Part shown: piece after piece, positions 7,785 to 16,356 of the stretch | Layout: each line of letters begins with the position of its first letter | Numbering within the stretch: the first letter of the stretch is position 1 | From: CAVSJJ01 sp963771015 | Lineage (GTDB): Bacteria; Actinomycetota; Actinomycetes; Actinomycetales; Dermatophilaceae | Length of the DNA stretch: 64,000 bases | Assembly: GCA_963771015.1 (NCBI GenBank) | Contig: CAVYRN010000006.1 | Span: forward strand, 1 to 64,000 | Reading direction: 5' to 3' | Program-made: the position numbers and the translations under genes | Notes under the pieces: model-generated | The model's database searches: none | The model's input: only the letters and a program-made list of their open reading frames with translations | Told to the model about the DNA's origin: nothing

Positions 7785-8459
7785 TCACCCTAGGCGCGTC
7801 GCCGCCTCCGCCGCGGCCGCGGCCCGCGCGACCCAGGTCGGCACGTCCCCGTAGCGTTGCGGTGGGATGAGCCGGCCGTGCGCGCAGTCCTCGACCAGCT
7901 GGGCGAGCCGCCTCGTGCGGGTCTCCTCGCGCTTGGCCGACAGGACCCAGTAGATGCACATCTTCCGGTAGGACGGGGTGGCCGTGTCCCAGAAGGCGGC
8001 CGCGGCCGGGTCCGCCCGCAGCAGGGACTCCTGGGCCGCCGGCATCCCCTTCTCGGCCTGCTCGTAGGCGTGGACGCCGGTCCGGTTGTCGTTCCGACGG
8101 GCATAGGCCGCCAGACCCGCCGGGTGCATCCGGCCCTCGGCGATGAGCCGTTCGACCGTCGCGACGTTCGTCGTCGACCAGATGCTCGTGGTCTTGCGGG
8201 GCGTCCAGCGTTGGCGCACCGCGTCGCCGTCGATGCGCTGGGTCGTGCTGTCGATCCAGCCGAAGCAGAGGGCCTCGACGACGGCGTCGGGATAGCTCAG
8301 CCCGGGAGGTGTGACGTGCTTCTTGTACAGGCCCATCCACAGCTCGGTCGCCGTGCCGTGGTGGGCCTCCAGCCAGGCCCGCCACTCCCCCGGCCCGCTG
8401 AAGAACAGCGCGGGCCGCTCGGGGGTACCCCCGGGCGTGCCGATCCCGCTGCGAGGCAT
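7785..8459 (-). CDS. YdeI/OmpD-associated family protein
   Basis: A 224-residue soluble protein of the YdeI/OmpD-associated (bacteriocin-protection) family. Typical pieces are ALFFSGPGEWRAWLEAHH, ELWMGLYKKH, then SYPDAVVEALCFGWIDS, and a C-terminal helical part with SYRKMCIYWVLSAKREETR and RRLAQLVEDCAHG. The biochemical role of the family is not settled. ATG 8459 is preferred because the family begins with this block; CAGGCT lies 6 nt upstream and could be a leaderless -10. It sits between the Lrp regulator and dgt on the same strand without obvious functional tie. Confidence 0.88.
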   Translation of the reverse strand: MPRSGIGTPGGTPERPALFFSGPGEWRAWLEAHHGTATELWMGLYKKHVTPPGLSYPDAVVEALCFGWIDSTTQRIDGDAVRQRWTPRKTTSIWSTTNVATVERLIAEGRMHPAGLAAYARRNDNRTGVHAYEQAEKGMPAAQESLLRADPAAAAFWDTATPSYRKMCIYWVLSAKREETRTRRLAQLVEDCAHGRLIPPQRYGDVPTWVARAAAAAEAATRLG

Positions 8460-8569
8460 GACGAGAGCCTGCCACGCGGCACCGACATCCACGAGCCCCT
8501 GGGCGCGGGCGCCTGCTGACGGCCGCCGCGGCGACCGGGTGCCCGAGGCGCCCGGCTCGGGCGCACCGC

Positions 8570-9085
8570 TCAGGCCGGTGACGGCACGAGCGGTGCCCGT
8601 CCCCGGGTCGCCTCGAAGATGAGCGAGGTCTCCACGTGGACGACGCCGGCCCGGTTGGCGAGGTGGTCGAGAACGAGGTTGCGCAGCGCGTCCGCCCCCG
8701 CGGCGGCGACATGGACGAGGTAGTCGTTGGCGCCGCTCGTGTTGTAGACGGCGAGCACCCCGGGCACCTCGACGACGTCGTCGCGGAAGACCTCGACCTG
8801 CTCGCGCCGATGCCCCCCGAACCGCAGGGCGACCATCGCCTCCACGCCGAGGCCCACGGCGGCCGGGTCGATGTCGGCGTGGATCCCCCGGACGACCCCC
8901 CGGTCGCGCAGCCCCCGCACCCGGTCCGCACACGTCGACTCCGCGATCCCGACCCGGCGAGCCAGGGCGGCGTTGGACTGGCGCCCGTCCTCGGCGAGCG
9001 CCGTCACCAGGGCGGTGTCGATGGCGTCGATGAGGGGCCGGGGCCGGGGGTCCGGGCCGGGCACGAGGGGGGAGGTGGTACTCAT
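8570..9085 (-). CDS. Lrp/AsnC-family transcriptional regulator
   Basis: A 171-residue regulator. The N-terminal winged helix-turn-helix (residues 20-70: IDAIDTALVTALAEDGRQS, ALARRVGIAESTCADRVRGL) is followed by the RAM effector domain (about 78-160) with VMVALRF-like strands, VPGVLAVYNTSGANDYLVHV and VVHVETSLIFE. Such proteins sense amino acids as dimers or octamers. It is divergent from a PLP-dependent Cys/Met lyase gene, the probable target. TACGGT at 9092-9097 is 6 nt before ATG 9085, pointing to a leaderless mRNA. Confidence 0.95.
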   Translation of the reverse strand: MSTTSPLVPGPDPRPRPLIDAIDTALVTALAEDGRQSNAALARRVGIAESTCADRVRGLRDRGVVRGIHADIDPAAVGLGVEAMVALRFGGHRREQVEVFRDDVVEVPGVLAVYNTSGANDYLVHVAAAGADALRNLVLDHLANRAGVVHVETSLIFEATRGRAPLVPSPA

Positions 9086-9138
9086 CGGTCCACCGTATGC
9101 CGCCGAACGTCCGGTGAACCAGCGCTCAGAGTGAGAAA

Positions 9139-9157
9139 TTCCGCGAAATCCACGGAA
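9139..9157. promoter_or_regulatory. Inverted repeat between Lrp gene and Cys/Met lyase
   Basis: TTCCG (9139-9143) and CGGAA (9153-9157) flank CGAAATCCA inside the only AT-rich part of the 135-bp divergent intergenic region. Lrp/AsnC proteins favour such imperfect 15-19 bp palindromes with an AT-rich centre. Assignment to the adjacent Lrp protein is inference. Confidence 0.4.
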
Positions 9158-9220
9158 CACTTCCCCTCGATCCGGGGGAATCCCATCCTGAGGGGGACAC
9201 CGTCGTCGAAGGGAGCGGCC

Positions 9221-10393
9221 ATGACCACCGCCGACCGGCATACCGATACCGTCGCCGTCCACGCCGGGCGCGAGGACCTCCATGACCTCGGCGCCCACGT
9301 CCCACCCATCGACCTGTCGACGACCTACCCCCTCAACGACATCGAGGCCGGTGGCCACGCCTACGAGGTCATGGGTGCGGGCCTGCGTCCCGACCCCGGC
9401 ATGCCGCTGGTCTACCAGCGGCTGTGGAACCCCGGGGTCGACCGGTTCGAACGTTCGGTCGCCGCCCTGGAAGGGTGCGACGAGGCGGTGGCGTTCGCCA
9501 CCGGCATGGCGGCGCTGACGGCGACGCTCCTCGCCTGTGTCGTCGAGCGGACCCCGCACATCGTCGCGATCCGGCCCCTGTACGGCGGCAGCGACCACGT
9601 CCTGACGACCGGCCTGCTGGGCACGACGGTCACCTGGGCCACTCCCGAGACGGTGGCGGAGTCGATCCGCCCGGACACCGGCCTCGTCATCTTCGAGACG
9701 CCCGGCAACCCCACCCTCGACCTCATCGACATCAGCGCCGTCGTCGACGCCGCCGGCGGAGTCCCGGTCCTCGTCGACAACACCTTCGCCACCCCGGTTC
9801 TGCAGCAACCGGCCCGGCACGGCGCCACCCTGGTCATGCACTCGGCGACGAAGTTCATCGGCGGCCACGGGGATGCGCTCGGCGGGGTCGTCGCCGCCAC
9901 CTCGGAGTGGGCCGCCCGGCTGCGCCGGGTCCGCGCGGTGACCGGCGCACTCCTCCACCCGCTCGCGGCATACGAGATGCACCGCGGCGTCCAGACCCTG
10001 CCGGTCCGGGTTCGGGCCGCGGAGCAGGGCGCGCTGCGGGTCGTCGAGTGGCTGCAGGGACACCCGGCCGTGGCTCGGGTCTTCTACCCGGGCCTGGACG
10101 ACCCGACCGGCCTGGTCGGGGCTCAGATGAGCGGCCCCGGGTCGGTGGCGGCGTTCGCGCTGCGAGGAGGCTACGCGGCGGCCGCCGTCGTCGCCGCCTC
10201 GTGTGAGCTCATCACCCACGCGGTCTCGCTCGGCTCGGTCGACACCCTCATCCAGCACCCCGCGGCGCTCACCCACCGCCCGGTGCCCGAGGACGCGCGG
10301 CCGCACGCCGATGTCCTGCGCATCTCGGTGGGCCTGGAGGATCCGGCCGACATCATCGCCGACCTCGACAAGGCGTTCGCACAGATCGTCTGA
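9221..10393 (+). CDS. PLP-dependent Cys/Met metabolism enzyme (methionine gamma-lyase or transsulfuration type)
   Basis: A 390-residue fold-type I PLP enzyme. Residues around LVYQRLWNPGVDRFERSVAALEG, then FATGMAALTATLLA (phosphate-binding region), DNTFATPVLQQPARHGA, and SATKFIGGHGDALGG with the Schiff-base lysine are diagnostic of the family; SLGSVDTLIQHPAALTH near the C-terminus is the usual active-site arginine-loop region. It could be methionine gamma-lyase, cystathionine gamma-lyase or O-acetylhomoserine sulfhydrylase; the sequence alone does not decide. The divergent Lrp gene suggests amino-acid control. ATG 9221 follows AAGGGAGCGG. Confidence 0.9.
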   Translation: MTTADRHTDTVAVHAGREDLHDLGAHVPPIDLSTTYPLNDIEAGGHAYEVMGAGLRPDPGMPLVYQRLWNPGVDRFERSVAALEGCDEAVAFATGMAALTATLLACVVERTPHIVAIRPLYGGSDHVLTTGLLGTTVTWATPETVAESIRPDTGLVIFETPGNPTLDLIDISAVVDAAGGVPVLVDNTFATPVLQQPARHGATLVMHSATKFIGGHGDALGGVVAATSEWAARLRRVRAVTGALLHPLAAYEMHRGVQTLPVRVRAAEQGALRVVEWLQGHPAVARVFYPGLDDPTGLVGAQMSGPGSVAAFALRGGYAAAAVVAASCELITHAVSLGSVDTLIQHPAALTHRPVPEDARPHADVLRISVGLEDPADIIADLDKAFAQIV

Positions 10394-10403
10394 CCAAGGT
10401 CCC

Positions 10404-11639
10404 TCAGCCGCCCGAGACCGACAGCTCGGCCTGCGCGACGGTCGCCTGCTGCGCCGCATCGAGCTCCCGGCCGGCCAGCCAGCCGTCGGGCAGTGCCACG
10501 ACGCGGGGTGACCCGGTCCGGCCGCGCGGACCCTCGGCGGGCTCCCCCGGCCATGGCGCATCGAGGTCGAGGGTGCCGATGAGGTCGTCGAGCTGCTGGA
10601 GGGACTCGACGAGCGCAAGGCTGCTGCGGATCTCGGAGCCGGCGGGGAAGCCCTTGAGGTACCACGCGATGTGCTTGCGAATGTCGCGGCACCCCCGCCG
10701 CTCGTCCCCGTCATAGAAGTCGACGAGGTATGCCGCGTGCCGCCGCAGGGAGGCCGTCACCTCGCGCAGGGACGGCCGGACCCGGGCGTCGGACCCGGCG
10801 AAGGCGGCGGCGAGGTCGGCGAACAGCCACGGCCGGCCGAGGCAGCCTCGGCCCACGACGACGCCGTCGCAACCGGTGCGTTGGACCATCCGCAGCGCGT
10901 CCTCGGCGGACCAGATGTCGCCGTTGCCGAGGACGGGGACGGTCGTCACGGCCTCCTTGAGCCGTGCGATGGCGCTCCAGTCGGCCTCTCCCGAGTAGGA
11001 CTGGGCCGCCGTCCGGGCATGGAGGGCGACGGCGGCGACGCCCTCGCCCTCGGCGATGCGACCCGTCTCGAGGTAGGTGAGGTGGTCAGCGTCGATGCCC
11101 ATGCGCATCTTGACCGTGACGGGGATGCCGTGGGGGTCCGCCTCCCGAACCGCCGCGGCGACGATCGACCGGAAGAGGCCCGTCTTCCACGGGAGCGCAG
11201 CTCCCCCGCCCTTGCGGGTCACCTTGGGGACCGGACAGCCGAAGTTGAGGTCGATGTGGTCGGTGCGGTCCTCGGTGGCGAGCATCCGGACGGCGCGACC
11301 GATGGTGGCCGGGTCGACGCCGTAGAGCTGGACCGACCGCGGGTTCTCGTCGGGGTCGTGGCCGACGAGCCGCAGCGTCTCGGGCCTGCGCTCGACGAGG
11401 GCGCGCGAGGTCACCATCTCGCTGACGTAGAGGCTGGTCGCCCCGCCGGCGCCGTCATGGTCGGCACCGTACTCACGGCACAGCCGCCGGAACGCCCGGT
11501 TCGTGATGCCCGCCATGGGGGCGAGGACGACGGGCGAGCCGATGACGAGCGGCCCGATCCGCAGTGGCTCGCGGACCGGCGTGGGCGTTGGGGCGGTACC
11601 CGCGGAGCGGGCTCGGGCGGCCGTCGTCGTGGTCGTCAT
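10404..11639 (-). CDS. dusB: tRNA-dihydrouridine synthase (DusB type)
   Basis: A 411-residue FMN enzyme that reduces uridines in the tRNA D-loop. The TIM-barrel start is GPLVIGSPVVLAPMAGITNR, followed by the motif HIDLNFGCPVPKVTRKGGGAAL with the catalytic cysteine, then VTVKMRMGID, the phosphate-binding VPVLGNGDIWSAEDA and DGVVVGRGCLGRPWLF. The C-terminal helical tRNA-binding domain contains DIRKHIAWYLKGFP. The first 20 residues are a Thr/Ala-rich extension. It converges with the lyase gene, leaving 10 bp. GACAAT about 9 nt before ATG may be its -10. Confidence 0.96.
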   Translation of the reverse strand: MTTTTTAARARSAGTAPTPTPVREPLRIGPLVIGSPVVLAPMAGITNRAFRRLCREYGADHDGAGGATSLYVSEMVTSRALVERRPETLRLVGHDPDENPRSVQLYGVDPATIGRAVRMLATEDRTDHIDLNFGCPVPKVTRKGGGAALPWKTGLFRSIVAAAVREADPHGIPVTVKMRMGIDADHLTYLETGRIAEGEGVAAVALHARTAAQSYSGEADWSAIARLKEAVTTVPVLGNGDIWSAEDALRMVQRTGCDGVVVGRGCLGRPWLFADLAAAFAGSDARVRPSLREVTASLRRHAAYLVDFYDGDERRGCRDIRKHIAWYLKGFPAGSEIRSSLALVESLQQLDDLIGTLDLDAPWPGEPAEGPRGRTGSPRVVALPDGWLAGRELDAAQQATVAQAELSVSGG

Positions 11640-11744
11640 GACCGTCCCATTGTCCCAGGCGTGACGATCGCGACGGACCCCCGCGTGGCGCCGGACGAGG
11701 CCCGCACCACCCGGGAGTACGGTCGAGGCCTTGGGAGGGCAACC

Positions 11745-12371
11745 ATGAACGAAGCGCAGGGCTACGGACCACCCCGGCCCGGCCGGGGCGGCGGCCGGTT
11801 GGCGCTCCTCGAGCGCCGCGCCGGCGTTCTGCTCGGCCTGCTCGTGCTCATGGTCATCGCCGCCATCGTCATCCTCTGGCAGCTGGGGTCGTCGGGGCCC
11901 GACCAGGCCACGACCCCGACCGGCGAGATCACGGTCAGCGAACCCGCCGAGGGCCCGGCCGCATCGGGCGCCCCCACCACCCGGGTCAGCGTCAGCGGCC
12001 CGTGGCGGGTCTACACCGACGAGGGGAAGGCGACCGCCCTCCTCGAGCTCGCCTTCGAACCCGAGGGCTCGGCCGCGTTCGTCATGCCCCACGAGGGCTC
12101 AGGACGGCTCAGCGTGGAGTCGTGGAGCTATGCCCAGGCGCCCGACGCGGTCGAGGTCACGCTGCTTCTGCGGATGGTCGACCCTGCCTACGACGTGGAC
12201 TACACGATGGACGCGTGGCTCCATCTTCGGCAGCGGGGCGACGGCACCCTCGGTGGCGCCTTCGAGCAGCACGTCATCGGGTACGAGACGGTCGGCGAGC
12301 ACGCAGGTGAGCTCCATGACGCCGGGCGGCAGACCGTTCTGGAGTCTGTGGTGGCGGAGCCCGCGTCGTAG
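11745..12371 (+). CDS. Hypothetical membrane-anchored protein
   Basis: A 208-residue protein I do not recognise. A short cytoplasmic Gly/Pro/Arg-rich start is followed by one transmembrane helix (about residues 28-48, VLLGLLVLMVIAAIVILW), a Ser/Thr/Pro linker, and an extracytoplasmic domain of beta-strand character (VSVSGPWRVYTDEGKATALLELAF and VEVTLLLRMVDPAYDVDY). GGGAGGG precedes ATG 11745 and TACGGT lies further upstream, so this gene has a normal leader. It is divergent from dusB and convergent with the sigma-linked membrane protein gene. Confidence 0.75.
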   Translation: MNEAQGYGPPRPGRGGGRLALLERRAGVLLGLLVLMVIAAIVILWQLGSSGPDQATTPTGEITVSEPAEGPAASGAPTTRVSVSGPWRVYTDEGKATALLELAFEPEGSAAFVMPHEGSGRLSVESWSYAQAPDAVEVTLLLRMVDPAYDVDYTMDAWLHLRQRGDGTLGGAFEQHVIGYETVGEHAGELHDAGRQTVLESVVAEPAS

Positions 12372-12391
12372 CCACGCGGCGGGCCGACGGC

Positions 12392-13666
12392 CTACGGCGA
12401 GAGGGCGACGTCGCCGGTGAAGCCGCCGACGGAGGGGTCCACCGGTCCGATCGCGCTGACCCGCCACATCCGGCCGTCGATGACGTCCCAGGCGAGCAGC
12501 CGGGTGGTCACGGCCGAGCCGGTCTCGACGAACGACGACGACGTGAACAGGACGACGTCCTGGGGCGCCCAGCCCCGTGCGACGAAGGCACCCTTGGGAA
12601 CCCCCGGAACGTCCGGCGCGGCGAGCAGCCGGGCGTGCGCCTTGGCGTCGAACTGGACGGCATACAGGCCCTGGTAGGTGGCGGCGACGTCCTGCACAGC
12701 TGCGGGGTAGAACGCCCCGGACACCGTCCATCCCTCGAGGTTGGTGACCGGCTCACCCCACCAGCCGTCCGCGGCGGGGGGGACCTCGCGGCTGTCCGCG
12801 CGCGTACCGTCCGCACGGGCCGTCTCCAGGGCGGGTCCGCGTGAGGCGGTCGACACGAGCCGCGCCCAACCCGGGAACGCAGCTCCGCCCACCCGGCTCA
12901 CGGTGCCGGTGACCGTGTCGACCCGCCAGGTGCCCCCTGTGCCGCCGACGACGACGCTCCGGTCGTCACGGGCCCACCCACCCGAGAGCAGGTGGCCTGG
13001 CACGGGGAAGGTGCGCACGGATCCGTCTGCGGCGTCGAGGACGACGACCGAGCCGTCCTGGACGAAGGCGAGGCGGTGCCGGTCCGCGGCGATGGTCGTG
13101 GGGCCAAGGTAGGCGAACCGGAAGCCGTCCGCGTTGGTCAAGGGACCAAGGTGCACCGGGTCGACCTCGACGTAGGCGCCGCGGGACCGGCCGGGGACGT
13201 AGAGGACGGGTGTGTAGCCGCCGGACCCGTCGTGCCGCAGGAGCACGGCACGGACGGAACCGGAGACGCCGCCCAGGTCGGAGATCCGCGGCAGCACCAC
13301 GTCGGCGGCGAAGCCCAGCCGGTTCGGCAGGGCGACGTCGGCGACGTTCGGCAGCAGCGGGAGCGCGCGCTCCTGGTTCGGGGTCGGGGCGAGGTCGACC
13401 GTCGTCCCGTCGACGGTGAGATGCGCCGGTCGGTATGCCGCAGTGGGGCCCTCGCGACCCGGCATCGGTGCAGCAGAGGGCGCGGATCCGAGGTGCGTCG
13501 CGACGACCGCGAGCACGCCCGCCGCAGCCGCAAGCGCGACACCACCCGCAACGGTGTGTCGGCGCCGGGCCACCCGCCGGCCCTCGGCCCAGGTCCGGTC
13601 GGCGAGGTCCGGCTCGGGGACCTCGGCCGCGAGGTCGCGCAGCAGTGGTCCCATGGGCCCGTTCAT
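12392..13666 (-). CDS. Membrane protein coupled to a SigE-type sigma factor (putative anti-sigma)
   Basis: A 424-residue protein. A cytoplasmic segment (residues 1-37, with LLRDLAAEVPEPDLADRTWAEGR) precedes one transmembrane helix (about 38-58, VAGGVALAAAAGVLAVVATHL) and a large extracytoplasmic part with repeated strand pairs (LAFVQDGSVVVLDAADGSV, SVVVGGTGGTWRVDTVTGTV) that look like beta-propeller blades. It overlaps the sigma gene by 4 bp (ATGA). Actinobacterial SigE-type sigma factors often have such a partner, which makes an anti-sigma role plausible, but the HxxxCxxC zinc anti-sigma motif is absent. Confidence 0.75.
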   Translation of the reverse strand: MNGPMGPLLRDLAAEVPEPDLADRTWAEGRRVARRRHTVAGGVALAAAAGVLAVVATHLGSAPSAAPMPGREGPTAAYRPAHLTVDGTTVDLAPTPNQERALPLLPNVADVALPNRLGFAADVVLPRISDLGGVSGSVRAVLLRHDGSGGYTPVLYVPGRSRGAYVEVDPVHLGPLTNADGFRFAYLGPTTIAADRHRLAFVQDGSVVVLDAADGSVRTFPVPGHLLSGGWARDDRSVVVGGTGGTWRVDTVTGTVSRVGGAAFPGWARLVSTASRGPALETARADGTRADSREVPPAADGWWGEPVTNLEGWTVSGAFYPAAVQDVAATYQGLYAVQFDAKAHARLLAAPDVPGVPKGAFVARGWAPQDVVLFTSSSFVETGSAVTTRLLAWDVIDGRMWRVSAIGPVDPSVGGFTGDVALSP

Positions 13667-14223
13667 GAGGCACCTCCGGTGAAGGTCGACCGCGCCGGAC
13701 GCGACGGGGGCTCCTCGTCGGCCGAGCCGTCGACGAGGTCGGGGACGAGGCCGCGCAGCCGCTCCAGGGCCGCATGCGTCTGGCTCTTGACGGTGCCCGT
13801 GCTCACCCCGAGGACTGAGGCGGTCTCCTGCACCGATCGGTCCTCGAAGAACCGCAGGACGAGGACGGCCCGCTGCCGGGCGGTGAGCCGGGCCATGGCG
13901 CGTTCGAGGTCCACGCGGTCCACGACCCGGTCCGTCGGCCTCGGCTCGGCCGGATGGCTCGTCCCGGGCAGGCCGACGACCTCGCGGTGTCGCTTGCGCC
14001 AGGCGGAGACGGCGTCGCGGTAGAGGATCGTGCGCACGTAGGCGTCGGGATACTCCCCCCGCAGCCGCGGCCAGCGCTCGGCGAGCTTGACCAGGGCACC
14101 CTGGAGCAGGTCCTCGGCGAGGTGGAGGTCACCGCAGACGAGGTAGGCCGCGCGGAGCAGGGCGTGCTGGCGAGCCCGGACGTACTCGGCGAAGTCCGGG
14201 TCCACGGCATACCCCCGTGTCAT
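13663..14223 (-). CDS. SigE-family ECF RNA polymerase sigma factor
   Basis: A 186-residue sigma-70 family protein with only regions 2 and 4. Region 2 is at residues 8-80 (FAEYVRARQHALLRAAYLVCG, DLLQGALVKLAERW, YVRTILYRDAVSAWRKRHRE); region 4 follows (LERAMARLTARQRAVLVLRF and VQETASVLGVSTGTVKSQTHAALERL). ATG 14223 has AGGAGG upstream. The next gene, overlapping by 4 bp, is its likely membrane partner. The upstream 320 bp hold no gene but two palindromic repeats. Confidence 0.93.
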   Translation of the reverse strand: MTRGYAVDPDFAEYVRARQHALLRAAYLVCGDLHLAEDLLQGALVKLAERWPRLRGEYPDAYVRTILYRDAVSAWRKRHREVVGLPGTSHPAEPRPTDRVVDRVDLERAMARLTARQRAVLVLRFFEDRSVQETASVLGVSTGTVKSQTHAALERLRGLVPDLVDGSADEEPPSRPARSTFTGGAS

Positions 14224-14337
14224 CCGCGCCACCTCCTGACGGTCCCTGCCCACTGGACAACGCGTCAAGGGGGGCCCGCGGTTGGGACGCCCGGCGGATT
14301 TCTTGGGCCACCCGTCCTCGTCGAGGTGCCCGCCCCT

Positions 14338-14388
14338 CGGTTCGAGGTATTCCAGTCGCGTCTGATGGCACCGGGTTACCTCGAACCG
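14338..14388. repeat. Intergenic palindrome family, pair 1 copy 1
   Basis: Perfect 12-bp arms CGGTTCGAGGTA (14338-14349) and TACCTCGAACCG (14377-14388) enclose TTCCAGTCGCGTCTGATGG and ACCGGGT. Together with copy 2 it fills much of the 321-bp gap (14224-14544) between a response regulator and the sigma gene. No other feature was seen in that gap. The family recurs at 18260, 18324, 23501, 33548 and 33612. Confidence 0.85.
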
Positions 14389-14404
14389 GCTCACCCACCC
14401 GGCA

Positions 14405-14449
14405 TTCGAGGTATTCCAGTCGCGTCTGATGGCACCGGATTACCTCGAA
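14405..14449. repeat. Intergenic palindrome family, pair 1 copy 2
   Basis: TTCGAGGTA (14405-14413) and TACCTCGAA (14441-14449) bracket the same core as copy 1, with one base changed in the right arm. Its start is exactly 64 bp after the matching TTCGAGG of copy 1, and it is preceded by ACCCGGCA as in the 18-kb copies. Confidence 0.85.
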
Positions 14450-14544
14450 CCGAGAGGAGAAGCGGCGCAAGGTCAGGGAGGGGCGTGCCGATCTCGGTCG
14501 GCGACCCCGACCGCTCGAGGCCACCCCTGTCCAGGTCGCTCACC

Positions 14545-15159
14545 TCAGAGCCAGCCGTTCTCGTCGGCGATCCGGGCCGCATCGGCACGGTTGCGCCCGT
14601 TGGTCTTGCCGATCGCGGCCGAGAGGTGGTTGCGGACGGTGCCCTCGGTGAGATGGATGAGCTTGGCGATGTCGGCGACCGACCCTCCGCGTCTGGCCGC
14701 CCGCAGCACGTCGGCCTCCCGTGCCGTGAGCGGCGACTCCCCCGACACCAGCGAGTCGGCGGCCAGGCTGGGGTCGACAACCCGGATGCCGGCGTGGACC
14801 CGGCGCACGGCATCGGCGAGCGAGCGGGCCGGAGTGTCCTTGACGACGAAGCCGTCGGCCCCGGCCTGGAGGGCACGACGCAGGTAGCCCGGACGGCCGA
14901 AGGTCGTGACGACGAGCACCCTGGTCCGGGGGAAGGCCGCCCGCAGCGCGGCGGTGGCCGAGATCCCGTCGAGGCCCGGCATGTCGACGTCCATGATGAC
15001 GACGTCCGGCCTGCGCTCCGCAGCGGCCGGGACCACCTCGTCACCTCGTCCGACCTCGCCGACAACGGCCATGTCGGGCTCGAGGTCGAGCAGTGCGGCG
15101 AGGGCGCCCCGGACGAGGGCCTGGTCGTCCGCCACAAGCACCCGGATCTGCCCGCTCAC
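14545..15159 (-). CDS. NarL/LuxR-family response regulator
   Basis: A 204-residue two-component regulator. The receiver domain (1-120) has acidic residues D11-D12, phosphoacceptor D57 in VVIMDVDMPGLDG, and the conserved lysine in FVVKDTPA. The LuxR-type helix-turn-helix is at about 142-190 (LTAREADVLRAARRGGSVADIAKLIHL, TVRNHLSAAIGKTN). It begins with GTG overlapping the kinase stop by 4 bp. The order ABC ATPase, permease, kinase, regulator is the DesK/DesR or LiaSR-like export-module layout, suggesting that it controls the transporter. Confidence 0.95.
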   Translation of the reverse strand: MSGQIRVLVADDQALVRGALAALLDLEPDMAVVGEVGRGDEVVPAAAERRPDVVIMDVDMPGLDGISATAALRAAFPRTRVLVVTTFGRPGYLRRALQAGADGFVVKDTPARSLADAVRRVHAGIRVVDPSLAADSLVSGESPLTAREADVLRAARRGGSVADIAKLIHLTEGTVRNHLSAAIGKTNGRNRADAARIADENGWL

Positions 15160-16322
15160 GGTTTGACAACCTCGCGGGCGGGAGGCGAGGTGCGGGCGAT
15201 ACCGGGCACGGTCACCTCGAGGCGGGTGCCTCGGGGCTGCTGCGGCCCCACACCGAGGTCGACGCCGGCCAGGCGAGCCCGCTCCAGCAGCCCCTGCAGG
15301 CCGTTCCCCGCCGTCGTAGCGGTCCGGGCCCCCATCCCGCGGCCGTCGTCGGACACGACGAGGCGGGTCGGGCTGACCGAGATCACGCAGTGCGTAGCCC
15401 TGCTGTGCCGCAGCACGTTCGTCACCCCCTCGCGGACCGCCCAGGCGAACATCTCGTCGACGTCCGAGGGCAGAACGGGCAGTTCGGTGGGTGTCTGGGT
15501 GTCGATGCCGCCGCTGAGCAGGGCGCCGCGGGCCCGGTCGATCTCGTCGGCCAGGGTGATCTCTCGGTACCCCGCCACGGCACGGCGGACGTCGGCGAGG
15601 GCCTCTCGCGCCAGCTCCTCGAGATCGGCGACCTCCGCACGGGCCCGGTCCGGCGCCACGTCCAGCAGTCGACCGGCGAGCTCGGCCTTGACGGTGATGA
15701 CCGTGAGGCTGTGCCCGAGGATGTCGTGGAGGTCACGGGCGAAGCGGTCGCGCTCGGAGATGACGGCGAGCCGGGCCTCGACCTCACGGGCCCGCGACTG
15801 GTCGGCACCCCGCTGGAGGACGAGAACGAAGCCCCAGACCGCCATCCCCGCGGCGATCGTTCCTGTCGCCAGGCCCAGGTTGTCCGCCCAGGCGTGGGCG
15901 AGCCACCGGTAGAGGAGCTCGACGACGACCGCGACGGCGGCGACCCACGCCACGGCCCATCTGCCGAGGACGATCGGCCCGATGACGGCGACGTACGGCG
16001 CCGTGCTGAGGCCGGGGACCCCCAGCAGCGCGACCGAGACCACCGACAGGACGAGCATCGCGACGACGGACACGAGGACCGTGCGGCGGCTGCGCCGCTC
16101 CCGGGCGATGACCGCCCGGAACTCCCGGACGACGACGAGATACATCCCTGCGAACACGACGAGGACGGCGGCACCGGCATACCCGCGGAGGGTCCTCAGC
16201 TGGACCGCTGCGACGAAGGGCTGGACGAGGAATACCAGCCACACCCCGGCGAAGAGAGGACCTCGCCGGCGCGACGAGCGCCAGCCGACCTCGGCTGGGG
16301 CACGGGGTGCGGTCTCGGTCAT
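15156..16322 (-). CDS. DesK/NarX-type sensor histidine kinase
   Basis: A 388-residue kinase. The N-terminal half has about five hydrophobic membrane segments (residues 25-160) without an extracellular domain, typical of intramembrane-sensing kinases. The HisKA_3 dimerisation domain carries the phosphorylated histidine in RFARDLHDILGHSLTVIT, and the ATPase domain shows the N-box REGVTNVLRHS and VVSDDGRGMG with GNGLQGLLERARLAG. I chose ATG 16322 because TAGCGT at 16330-16335 lies 7 nt before it; ATG 16328 is the alternative. It overlaps the response regulator by 4 bp and follows the permease by 34 bp. Confidence 0.93.
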   Translation of the reverse strand: MTETAPRAPAEVGWRSSRRRGPLFAGVWLVFLVQPFVAAVQLRTLRGYAGAAVLVVFAGMYLVVVREFRAVIARERRSRRTVLVSVVAMLVLSVVSVALLGVPGLSTAPYVAVIGPIVLGRWAVAWVAAVAVVVELLYRWLAHAWADNLGLATGTIAAGMAVWGFVLVLQRGADQSRAREVEARLAVISERDRFARDLHDILGHSLTVITVKAELAGRLLDVAPDRARAEVADLEELAREALADVRRAVAGYREITLADEIDRARGALLSGGIDTQTPTELPVLPSDVDEMFAWAVREGVTNVLRHSRATHCVISVSPTRLVVSDDGRGMGARTATTAGNGLQGLLERARLAGVDLGVGPQQPRGTRLEVTVPGIARTSPPAREVVKP

Positions 16323-16356
16323 GTCCATCACGCTACAAGCGGCACGGGGGCTCAGG

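Noticed and set aside
14338..14449. tRNA-like elements, because of the GGTTCGAG word
   Set aside because: The word resembles a T-loop, but no acceptor, D or anticodon arms can be drawn; the palindrome explains it.
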